Part shown: piece after piece, positions 15,614 through 23,285 of the stretch
Layout: every line of letters begins with the position of its first letter
Numbering within the stretch: position 1 is the stretch's first letter
Program-made: the position numbers and the translations under genes
Source of the DNA: JANQIV01 sp050117315
GTDB lineage: Bacteria; Bacteroidota; Ignavibacteria; Ignavibacteriales; Melioribacteraceae
Assembly: GCA_050117315.1 (NCBI GenBank)
Contig: JASFMY010000097.1
Coordinates: 1 to 26,518, forward strand
Length of the DNA: 26,518 nucleotides
Reading direction: 5' to 3'
The notes under the pieces: model-generated
Database searches by the model: none
Told to the model about the DNA's origin: nothing
Seen by the model: only the letters and a program-made list of their open reading frames with translations

Positions 15614-16942
15614 GTGAACAGAAAATTAATTTTTGCAACCGTTGTATCTGCTTTAGGTAGTTTTCTTTTCGGGTTTGATACAGCAGTTATTTCCGGCACA
15701 ACAAAATTTATTTCATCTTATTTTGATTTAACCGATACAACTCTGGGGCTAACAGTATCAATAGCTCTTTGGGGAACGGTGCTCGGTTCAATTGTAACCG
15801 GTAAACCAGGCGATATTTACGGAAGACGGGCAATTCTTTTTGTATGCGGAATCTTCTATTTTGTTTCTGCGCTTGGCTGCGCATTGGCAGAAGATTGGTT
15901 TGTACTTTTATTTTCCAGGTTTCTCGGTGGTGTTGGTATAGGTGTTGCCTCTGTAATGGCTCCAATGTATATCGCTGAAATTTCACCCGCTCACTTAAGG
16001 GGTAGGTTAGTGGCAGTTGCTCAGTTTAACATAGTATTCGGAATTCTGGTTGCATTCTTTTCTAATTACCTGCTGGTAAATATTGGCGAAGATAATTGGC
16101 GCTGGATGTTTGGTGTTGAAGCAATTCCTGCTGCTTTATTTTTCGGTTTGTTATTTCTTGTGCCCGAGAGTCCGCGTTGGTTGGTTAAGAAAAACTATAT
16201 TGAAAAAGCACGGACAGTACTTCGAAACTTAGGTGCACATGATGTTGAATCCGAATTGAAAGATATTGTTGAATCTCTTAAAGAAGAAGCCGGTCGGGTA
16301 ACTACAAAACTGTTTCAGAAAAAATATCAGTTTGTAATTATTTGTGCCGTACTATTAGCGGTATTTAATCAACTCTCAGGGATAAATGTAATTCTATATT
16401 ATGCTCCAATGATTTTTGAAAAAGCCGGGGCCACCACCGATGCAGCAATGTTTCAGGCTGTTGTTGTCGGAATGACAAATATGTTGTTCACAATAGTTGC
16501 AATGTTTTTTATAGACAGGTTCGGCCGCAAAACTTTACTTTTAATCGGGGCAGTTGGAATGTTCGTTACTCTTACCGGTGCTGGTTTAAATTACTATTTC
16601 GAAAATCTTTTTGGCGGAAGCAGTGTTGCAATTTTTATAGTGGGATTTATTGCTTTCTTTGCGCTTTCACAGGGTGCGGTTATCTGGGTATTTCTTGCCG
16701 AAATATTTCCCAATAAAGTCAGGGCAAAAGGGCAGGCTGTCGGCTCGTTTACTCACTGGATAATGAATGCTGTCATCGGTTTGGTTTTCCCTATAGCTCT
16801 TTCGCAATTCGGCGGCGGAAATATATTTATGTTTTTTGCGTTTATGATGATCCCGTTCTTCATATTTGTCTGGAAAGTTATACCGGAAACAAAAGGTAAA
16901 TCTCTTGAAGAACTTGAAAAGGTTGTAGTCAAAAGTGCGTAA
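15614..16942 (+). CDS. Sugar porter family MFS transporter (sugar:H+ symporter type)
   Basis: This is a 442-residue inner-membrane protein with 12 predicted membrane segments. Sugar-porter signatures are all present: GKPGDIYGRR (63-72) between helices 2 and 3, RFLGGVGIGVASVMAPMYI followed by AEISPAHLRG (102-130), PESPRWL (184-190), the helix 7 sugar site FNQLSGINVILYYAP (251-265), RFGRKT after helix 8, and PETKGKSLEEL near the C terminus. These place it near XylE, GalP and GlcP. Substrate specificity cannot be read; the downstream mannosidase makes mannose or glucose likely. No in-frame ATG exists, so the start is the GTG at 15614, supported by GGGAGAG at 15602-15608. It is the first gene of a run with an FHS transporter, a ROK kinase and GH125, with a hairpin repeat separating the first two. 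Confidence 0.92.
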   Translation: MNRKLIFATVVSALGSFLFGFDTAVISGTTKFISSYFDLTDTTLGLTVSIALWGTVLGSIVTGKPGDIYGRRAILFVCGIFYFVSALGCALAEDWFVLLFSRFLGGVGIGVASVMAPMYIAEISPAHLRGRLVAVAQFNIVFGILVAFFSNYLLVNIGEDNWRWMFGVEAIPAALFFGLLFLVPESPRWLVKKNYIEKARTVLRNLGAHDVESELKDIVESLKEEAGRVTTKLFQKKYQFVIICAVLLAVFNQLSGINVILYYAPMIFEKAGATTDAAMFQAVVVGMTNMLFTIVAMFFIDRFGRKTLLLIGAVGMFVTLTGAGLNYYFENLFGGSSVAIFIVGFIAFFALSQGAVIWVFLAEIFPNKVRAKGQAVGSFTHWIMNAVIGLVFPIALSQFGGGNIFMFFAFMMIPFFIFVWKVIPETKGKSLEELEKVVVKSA

Positions 16943-16953
16943 CAATAATTTTG

Positions 16954-17101
16954 TATACTTGTTGCAAATTAGTTTTGGGATTTTGTTTTTTTTAGAACTC
17001 ACCTAAGTCCTCCCTGCCTCCCAAAGTCTCGTACGGCGGGCAGGTCTTAAAAAGAGAGGATTTTATGGCAAAATCCCAAAAACCAATTTGGCTTGTGTAT
17101 A
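16954..17101. repeat. Dispersed hairpin repeat, copy 2, carrying a 32-bp insertion
   Basis: This is the reverse-oriented relative of the element at 5119-5232, from a TATACTTGTTGC edge to GGCTTGTGTATA. The outer arms (TTTTGGGATTTTG and CAAAATCCCAAAA) differ from copy 1 (TTTTGGTATTTTG) at the same position on both sides. Paired changes of this kind keep the stem. A GC-rich 32-bp segment at 17013-17044, bounded by CCTGCC and GGCAGG, interrupts the inner hairpin and is absent from copy 1. The element lies between the two sugar transporter genes and could weaken read-through or protect mRNA ends. Confidence 0.85.
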
Positions 17102-17151
17102 TCAACCGGAATAAATTTTAATAATTCATAACAACTAAATCGGAGTTTCCA

Positions 17152-18345
17152 ATGAACAAAAAGGCCTTCCCTATATTTTTAGTATTTCTGTGCATGGGAT
17201 TTGGTGATGTGGTTGGTCCGCTTGTGGGACTGGCGAAAGATACTTTTAATCTCTCCTATACTATGGCGCAGTTAATTCCTTTTTCGGGTTTTATAATGTT
17301 TGGTATTTTGTCGGTGCCAATGGGTATATACCAGGATAAAAAAGGAAAAAAGCATGTACTTATTTTGGGGTTGTCCATTGCTTTAGTCGGATTAGTTCTT
17401 CCAATGCTTAACGGAATGTACGGCGCCCAGGTTACATATAATCCTGGTGAGTATTTTAGTTTTTATGTTGTTCTTATTTCAATTCTTCTTCTTTGTGCGG
17501 GAGCAACAATTCTGCAAGTAGTTGGTAATCCTATTATGAGAGATGTTTCGCCGCAAGGGAAATATTCGAAAAATTTATCATTGGCTCAATCCATTAAAGC
17601 AATTGGCTCTTCATTGGGATTTTTATTGCCTCCTTTATTAGCTGTCTATTTTGGTATGGAATGGAGTGTTTTATTCCCGGTATTTGTTTCATTAATTATA
17701 GTTACGCTTTTCCTGGTGATTCCTCTTAAAGTTAATGAAGAAAAAGACCCTAACTCTAAACCGGCAACAATAGCTTCATGTTTATCACTCTTAAAGAACG
17801 GTTATGTCTTTATGATGGTGATGGGGATATTTCTTTATGTAGGTGCCGAGGTATCAATGAGTTCGGGAGTACCCATTTTGGTAAAAGAAAATTTTGGAAT
17901 TGAAGGATTCGGTTTGTGGGTTAGCTGGGCATTATTTTTCTTACCTATACTGATAGGACGATTTGTTGGTTCACTTATTTTGAATAGTATGTCTCCGAAG
18001 AAATTTTTAATTCTTACTGTTCTCCTTTCAATCACGGGTGTTTTGTTGATGTTTACAGCCAACCAGGTTATCACCTTTGTTGGAATAGTTTTAATCGGTT
18101 TAGGTTTTGCAAATATCTTCCCATTAATATTCTCTATTTCAATTGATGAAATGCCTGAACGTTCAAATGAATTATCCGGGCTTATGATAACGGCAATAGC
18201 CGGCGGAGCTATTGTTCCTTTGATAATGGGAAAGGTGATTGATATTTCGAGTGTTCTAACCGGATTTATCGTTCCATTGGGCTGTCTAGCTTATATTGCT
18301 TTTGTTGCATTTGCAGCATCAAAAAAAAATCTTAGTCATGCTTAA
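17152..18345 (+). CDS. FHS-type sugar MFS transporter (FucP/GluP-like)
   Basis: This 397-residue, 12-helix inner-membrane protein belongs to the fucose/galactose/glucose (FHS) branch of the MFS, unrelated in detail to the sugar porter upstream. Indicators are the N-terminal FLCMGFGDVVGPLVGLAKDTF segment, the loop MGIYQDKKGKKHVL, and the helix 4-5 block LQVVGNPIMRDVSPQGKYS followed by LAQSIKAIGSSLGF, which is diagnostic for this branch. FHS members import a hexose with a proton. GGAG at 17142-17145 supports the ATG at 17152. The ROK kinase starts 20 bases after its stop, so the two are co-transcribed. Having both an FHS and a sugar porter in one locus suggests different substrates, or one for the free sugar and one for a disaccharide. 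Confidence 0.88.
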   Translation: MNKKAFPIFLVFLCMGFGDVVGPLVGLAKDTFNLSYTMAQLIPFSGFIMFGILSVPMGIYQDKKGKKHVLILGLSIALVGLVLPMLNGMYGAQVTYNPGEYFSFYVVLISILLLCAGATILQVVGNPIMRDVSPQGKYSKNLSLAQSIKAIGSSLGFLLPPLLAVYFGMEWSVLFPVFVSLIIVTLFLVIPLKVNEEKDPNSKPATIASCLSLLKNGYVFMMVMGIFLYVGAEVSMSSGVPILVKENFGIEGFGLWVSWALFFLPILIGRFVGSLILNSMSPKKFLILTVLLSITGVLLMFTANQVITFVGIVLIGLGFANIFPLIFSISIDEMPERSNELSGLMITAIAGGAIVPLIMGKVIDISSVLTGFIVPLGCLAYIAFVAFAASKKNLSHA

Positions 18346-18365
18346 TTAATCTGGAGAAGTAAAAA

Positions 18366-19469
18366 ATGAATTATAAAGAAGATAAAAGAATTGTAATGAC
18401 ACTTGATGCAGGCGGTACAAATTTTGTCTTTACCGCAATTCAAGCGAATGAACAGATTGTTGATGAAATTATTATGCCATCTAATGCCGATAATCTCGAT
18501 AAATGTTTGACCTCTATTGTTGAGGGATTTGAACAAGTAAAGGAAAAATTACCTGAACAACCTTCGGCTATAAGTTTTGCATTTCCCGGACCGGCAGACT
18601 ACCCGAATGGAATTATAGGAGATTTACAAAATTTACCTGCATTCCGCGGCGGCATTGCTTTGGGTCCGATGTTAAAAGAAAAATTTAATTTACCGGTTTT
18701 TATTAATAACGATGGTGATTTGTACGCGTACGGCGAAGCACTCGCCGGATACCTCCTATATGTCAACGGGCTTCTTGAAAGAGCAGGAAGCCCGAAAGTA
18801 TATAAAAATCTTTTGGGATTGACCTTGGGTACAGGATTTGGTGCCGGTATAGTAAGAGACGGAAATTTATTTATTGGCGATAATTCTATTGCCGGTGAAA
18901 TATGGCTTTCCAGGAATAAATTAAATCCGGTTACAAATATTGAAGAGCATGCCAGTATTCGCGGTGTTAAAAATATTTATGCACGCGAAACATGTTTAGA
19001 ATTCCGGAATGTACCTGAACCTAAAGAGTTATACGATATTGCACTTGGAAACAAAGAGGGAAATAAAGATGCAGCTTTAAAAGCTTTTAAAGAAATGGGC
19101 GAAGCTGTTGGTGATGCTATATCAAATGCAATTACTTTGATTGACGGCATTGTTGTTATAGGCGGCGGACTTGCCGGTGCATCGGATATATTTCTTCCTT
19201 CTGTAATTGATGAAATGAGTAGTTCGTTTGTCTCACCAAGTGGAAATACCTTCCCAAGATTGGTGGCTAATGTTTATAACCTTGAAGACGAAAACGATCT
19301 TCAAAAATTTATGAAAGGATCAGTTAAAGAAATAACTGTTCCCGGAACCGATAATAAAATTAAATATGATCCTGAAATGAGAATAGGTGTAGGTATTTCA
19401 AAAATAGGAACAAGCAAAGCAATATCGCTTGGCGCTTATGCATTTGCTCTTAATTCGCTTGATTCTTAA
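18366..19469 (+). CDS. ROK-family sugar kinase
   Basis: The 367-residue cytoplasmic protein has the ROK kinase fold: phosphate loop DAGGTN (14-19), FAFPGPAD (71-78), the catalytic Asp116 in INNDGD, and GLTLGTGFGAGI (151-162). There is no N-terminal helix-turn-helix, so it is a kinase and not a repressor. The zinc-binding Cys-rich motif usual in ROK glucokinases is not visible; after AGEIW the sequence runs LSRNKLNP instead. That places it in a divergent group, and it is about 50 residues longer than typical bacterial glucokinases. From its neighbours (two sugar importers and a mannosidase) it may phosphorylate mannose, glucose or fructose. GGAGAAG at 18353-18359 fixes the start. GH125 follows after about 100 bases. 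Confidence 0.85.
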   Translation: MNYKEDKRIVMTLDAGGTNFVFTAIQANEQIVDEIIMPSNADNLDKCLTSIVEGFEQVKEKLPEQPSAISFAFPGPADYPNGIIGDLQNLPAFRGGIALGPMLKEKFNLPVFINNDGDLYAYGEALAGYLLYVNGLLERAGSPKVYKNLLGLTLGTGFGAGIVRDGNLFIGDNSIAGEIWLSRNKLNPVTNIEEHASIRGVKNIYARETCLEFRNVPEPKELYDIALGNKEGNKDAALKAFKEMGEAVGDAISNAITLIDGIVVIGGGLAGASDIFLPSVIDEMSSSFVSPSGNTFPRLVANVYNLEDENDLQKFMKGSVKEITVPGTDNKIKYDPEMRIGVGISKIGTSKAISLGAYAFALNSLDS

Positions 19470-19570
19470 TGAGGTATGCTATTGCAGAAAACAGCGAACA
19501 AATTCCTACATTATTTTCATTGGAACAGAAAAATCTGTTTTCTAAAGAATCATAAAACGGAGAAATAGAA

Positions 19571-21004
19571 ATGATTTCAAGAAGAGATTTTTTAAGAACA
19601 TCGGGAATAGTGGCCGCCGGTATGGCAATAGGTTCTAAGTTGAGCTATGCCGGGATAAATCAATCAAATAGTTTTACTGCAAAACGACCGCCTATTGGTA
19701 AAAGAAATTTTATCAGCAAGGCCGTTGAAGCAGCAATAGCTGATGTCAAAAGTAATGTTAAAAATGAAGAACTGGTTTGGATGTTTGAGAATTGTTTCCC
19801 GAATACATTGGATACAACTGTAAATTTTAAAGTCATCGACGGCAAACCGGATACATTTGTAATAACCGGGGATATTCATGCAATGTGGTTAAGGGATTCT
19901 TCTGCCCAGGTGTGGCCTTATATCCCGCTGTGTAAAGAAGATGAAGAACTAAAACAGCTTATTGCCGGTGTTATTAATCGTCAAACAAAATGCATTCTTA
20001 TTGATCCTTATGCAAATGCATTTAATGATGGATCAACGGGTGGACACTGGCAAAGCGATATAACAGATATGAAACCTGAGCTTCATGAAAGGAAGTGGGA
20101 GATTGATTCACTTTGCTACCCGATTCGTCTTGCTTACGGATTTTGGAAAGAAACGGGTGATACTTCCTGCTTCGATAAAAATTGGTTGAATGCCGTTAAT
20201 AAAATTTATGATACTTTTGTTGAGCAGCAGAGGAAAGAGGGAAAGGGTGTTTATCATTTCCAGAGAGTTACCGAAGTCCAAACCGATACCGTTGCCAACA
20301 GCGGTTACGGTAATCCTGTAAAGCCGGTAGGAATGATTTGTTCAATATTTCGTCCGTCGGATGATGCAACCATTTTTCCTTTTTTAATTCCTTCTAATTT
20401 GTTTGCTGTTGTTTCCTTAAAACAAGCTGCCGAAATACTGCAGACAGTTTATAATGAACAGAACCTTTCTAAAAAGCTGTTAAGTTTATCGGATGAAGTT
20501 TATAATGCGGTTTTGGAATATGCTGTAAAAAGACATCTTGAATTCGGAAAAATACTTGCTTTTGAAGTTGACGGTTTCGGCGGAAGGGTATTTATGGATG
20601 ATGCTAATGTTCCGAGTTTGCTTGCATTGCCTTATTTAGATAGTATTAATCCGAATGATCCGGTTTATCTTAACACCAGGAAGTTCGTACTAAGCAAAGC
20701 AAATCCGTATTTCTTTGAAGGCAATGCTGGAGAAGGTATTGGCGGTCCTCATGTTGGTATGGATATGATATGGCCGATGAGTATTACAATTCGCGCTTTA
20801 ACAAGTACCGATGATACAGAAATAAAAAGTTGTATAAAAACATTGATGAAAACTCATGCAGGTACAGGTTTTATGCATGAAACATTTCATAAAGATGATC
20901 CCGGTAATTTCACAAGAAGCTGGTTTGCCTGGGCAAATACTTTGTTCGGTGAATTGATATTGAAAACATATAAAAATAATCCGAAGCTTTTGAACGAAGT
21001 TTGA
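19571..21004 (+). CDS. GH125 exo-alpha-1,6-mannosidase, Tat-exported
   Basis: This 477-residue protein matches glycoside hydrolase family 125 (formerly DUF1237), inverting enzymes that remove alpha-1,6-linked mannose from non-reducing ends. The N terminus carries a twin-arginine signal (SRRDFLRT at 3-10, hydrophobic stretch to about residue 27), so it is exported folded. Conserved blocks are TGDIHAMWLRDSSAQ (99-113), FNDGSTGGHWQSDITDMKPE (151-170), the RPSDDA motif (261-266) likely holding the catalytic acid, GEGIGGPHVGMDMIWPM, and the C-terminal FTRSWFAWANTLFGELI. All look intact over the normal length. It is the last gene of the sugar locus, with GGAGAAA at 19559-19565 and a terminator after its stop. 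Its substrate could be mannan or mannosylated glycans. Confidence 0.93.
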   Translation: MISRRDFLRTSGIVAAGMAIGSKLSYAGINQSNSFTAKRPPIGKRNFISKAVEAAIADVKSNVKNEELVWMFENCFPNTLDTTVNFKVIDGKPDTFVITGDIHAMWLRDSSAQVWPYIPLCKEDEELKQLIAGVINRQTKCILIDPYANAFNDGSTGGHWQSDITDMKPELHERKWEIDSLCYPIRLAYGFWKETGDTSCFDKNWLNAVNKIYDTFVEQQRKEGKGVYHFQRVTEVQTDTVANSGYGNPVKPVGMICSIFRPSDDATIFPFLIPSNLFAVVSLKQAAEILQTVYNEQNLSKKLLSLSDEVYNAVLEYAVKRHLEFGKILAFEVDGFGGRVFMDDANVPSLLALPYLDSINPNDPVYLNTRKFVLSKANPYFFEGNAGEGIGGPHVGMDMIWPMSITIRALTSTDDTEIKSCIKTLMKTHAGTGFMHETFHKDDPGNFTRSWFAWANTLFGELILKTYKNNPKLLNEV

Positions 21005-21024
21005 TTTTTTACGAAAATTTGAAG

Positions 21025-21067
21025 ATTAAAGTAGGAATATTGTTAATCATAATATTCCTACTTTAAT
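21025..21067. terminator. Long hairpin between convergent GH125 and mutB
   Basis: A perfect 17-bp stem pairs 21025-21041 (ATTAAAGTAGGAATATT) with 21051-21067 around a 9-base loop. It lies 21 bases after the GH125 stop and 38 bases beyond the mutB stop on the other strand. The A/T-rich stem ends give a short T-run in both directions, so it probably ends both transcripts. Confidence 0.75.
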
Positions 21068-21104
21068 AATCAATTTAAATGGTTTTATATAACTAACTTA
21101 TTTT

Positions 21105-23285
21105 CTATACAAATCGTTCGTTTATTAATTTCATTATTTTTATTCCGGCTGCGGGTATTTTTGTACCCGGACCAAAAATGGCAGAAGCTCCGTGCTCGTA
21201 AAGGAAGTCATAATCCTGCGAAGGAATAACTCCGCCGACAATAACAATTATATCTTCACGTCCTTGGTTTTTAAGTTCATCAACCAATTGCGGGAGCAAC
21301 GTTTTGTGCCCGGCAGCAAGAGAGCTCATACCAACAACATGAACATCATTTTCAATTGCCTGCCGTGCTGTTTCTTCGGGAGTCTGGAATAACGGGCCAA
21401 CGTCAACATCAAAACCTATATCTGCATAAGCGGTTGCAACAACCTTAGCGCCGCGGTCGTGTCCGTCCTGTCCCATTTTTGCGACCATTATTCTCGGGCG
21501 TCTTCCTTCCCGTTCCGCAAATTCATCAGTCATTTTCCTGGCCTCGTTCATTAAGCTGTCTTCATTCGAATCGTATTCACTGCTGTACACTCCGGAAATT
21601 GTTCTAGTCACTGCCTGATACCTCCCGCTTACTTTTTCAATTGCATCGGAAATTTCACCCAATGTTGCTCTTGCTCTTGCAGCTTTAACAGATAACTCTA
21701 GTAAGTTGCCGTCACCGGTTTCTGCACATTTTGTAATTTCTGCCAGCAATTGTTTTACTTCGTCATTATTTCTTTTTGTTTTTACATCTTCAAGTCTTTT
21801 TATTTGTGATAATCTCACAGCCGTATTATCAACTTCTAAAATTTCAATAGGGTCTTCTTTATCTAATCTGTACTTGTTAACGCCGACAATAGTTTCAGCG
21901 CCGCTGTCTATTTTTGCCTGTCTTCTGGCGGCTGCTTCTTCAATTCTCATTTTCGGAATGCCTGCTTCAATGGCTTTTGTCATTCCGCCGTATGATTCAA
22001 CTTCGAGAATATGTTCCCACCCTTTTTTCAAAAGTGCATCGGTCAGAGATTCAACATAATATGAACCTGCCCACGGATCAATTACTTTTGTGATGTATGT
22101 TTCATCCTGCAGGTAAAGCTGGGTGTTGCGTGCAATACGTGCAGAGAAGTCGGTCGGCAGTGCAATTGCTTCGTCAAGTGAATTGGTGTGGAGTGATTGA
22201 GTATGTCCCATTGCAGCAGCCATTGCTTCTATACATGTGCGCACGACATTGTTAAAAGGATCCTGTTCCGTTAAACTCCAGCCCGATGTCTGCGAGTGTG
22301 TTCTCAGCGACATTGATTTCGGGTTTTTAGGGTTGAACTGTTTAATAAGTTTTGCCCAGATTAAACGAGCCGCCCGCATCTTTGCCACTTCCATGAAGTA
22401 ATTCATCCCCTGCGCCCAGAAGAAAGAAAGGCGGGGAGCAAATGCGTCAATGTCCATACCTGCGTTAACACCCGTTTTAACATATTCAAGCCCGTCGGCT
22501 AAAGTGTAAGCCATCTCAAGATCGGCGGTGGCGCCTGCTTCCTGCATATGGTAACCTGAAATTGAAATGCTGTTGAACTTAGGCATATTTTGAGAAGTGA
22601 ATTTAAATATGTCTGCAATAATTTTAATCGACATCTCCGGCGGGTAAATATATGTGTTGCGGACCATGTACTCTTTCAAAATATCATTCTGAATTGTACC
22701 GGTGAGCTGTGCATGTTCAACACCCTGTTCTTCGGCAGCAACAATATAGAAAGCCAGTACCGGCAGTACCGCTCCGTTCATCGTCATTGAAACCGACATT
22801 TTATCAAGGGGAATTCCGTCAAATAAAATTTTCATATCTTCAACAGAGTCGATTGCAACACCGGCTTTCCCTACATCGCCGACAACTCTTTTGTGATCAG
22901 AATCGTAACCACGGTGAGTTGCAAGGTCAAAAGCAACCGACAAACCTTTTTGTCCCTGTGCAAGGTTTCTTCTATAAAAAGCGTTGCTTTCTTCGGCAGT
23001 TGAAAAACCTGCATACTGTCTTATTGTCCATGGACGTGCAACATACATTGTTGAATAAGGGCCTCTCAAGAAAGGAGGAATACCGGACATGTAATCCAGG
23101 TGTTCAAGATATTTAATATCTTCTTTTGTGTATAAAGGTTTTACATTTATTTTTTCGTTTGTTTCCCAAACAACTTCATCGAAGTCCTTCCCGGTTTCTT
23201 CTTTAAATGAATTTTTGAATTCTTGGAAACTTTTTCCTGAATTTTTTAAGTCAAGTTCTATGTTTGACAAGTCTACTCTTTTCAT
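21105..23285 (-). CDS. mutB: Methylmalonyl-CoA mutase, large catalytic subunit
   Basis: This subunit carries out the adenosylcobalamin-dependent rearrangement between succinyl-CoA and (R)-methylmalonyl-CoA in propionate metabolism. The 726 residues match the full-length catalytic chain. The N-terminal TIM barrel contains RGPYSTMY and RPWTIRQYAGF (Tyr91), NDILKEYMVRNTYI (Arg209) and SGYHMQEAGA (His246), which by my alignment from memory correspond to the substrate-contact Tyr89, Arg207 and His244 of the Propionibacterium enzyme. The C-terminal B12 domain has GQDGHDRG with His609 as the lower cobalt ligand, SSLAAGH, and VGGVIPSQD. No key residue is missing. It follows mutA with a TAATG stop-start overlap, which argues for coupled translation and equal subunit amounts. 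Cytoplasmic. Confidence 0.97.
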   Translation of the reverse strand: MKRVDLSNIELDLKNSGKSFQEFKNSFKEETGKDFDEVVWETNEKINVKPLYTKEDIKYLEHLDYMSGIPPFLRGPYSTMYVARPWTIRQYAGFSTAEESNAFYRRNLAQGQKGLSVAFDLATHRGYDSDHKRVVGDVGKAGVAIDSVEDMKILFDGIPLDKMSVSMTMNGAVLPVLAFYIVAAEEQGVEHAQLTGTIQNDILKEYMVRNTYIYPPEMSIKIIADIFKFTSQNMPKFNSISISGYHMQEAGATADLEMAYTLADGLEYVKTGVNAGMDIDAFAPRLSFFWAQGMNYFMEVAKMRAARLIWAKLIKQFNPKNPKSMSLRTHSQTSGWSLTEQDPFNNVVRTCIEAMAAAMGHTQSLHTNSLDEAIALPTDFSARIARNTQLYLQDETYITKVIDPWAGSYYVESLTDALLKKGWEHILEVESYGGMTKAIEAGIPKMRIEEAAARRQAKIDSGAETIVGVNKYRLDKEDPIEILEVDNTAVRLSQIKRLEDVKTKRNNDEVKQLLAEITKCAETGDGNLLELSVKAARARATLGEISDAIEKVSGRYQAVTRTISGVYSSEYDSNEDSLMNEARKMTDEFAEREGRRPRIMVAKMGQDGHDRGAKVVATAYADIGFDVDVGPLFQTPEETARQAIENDVHVVGMSSLAAGHKTLLPQLVDELKNQGREDIIVIVGGVIPSQDYDFLYEHGASAIFGPGTKIPAAGIKIMKLINERFV

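Noticed and set aside
18366..19469. ROK transcriptional repressor
   Set aside because: There is no N-terminal helix-turn-helix; the protein begins directly with the kinase phosphate loop.
22709..23116. 135-residue open frame on the + strand
   Set aside because: It is antisense to the conserved catalytic part of mutB; composition rich in Gln, Arg and His marks it as a shadow.
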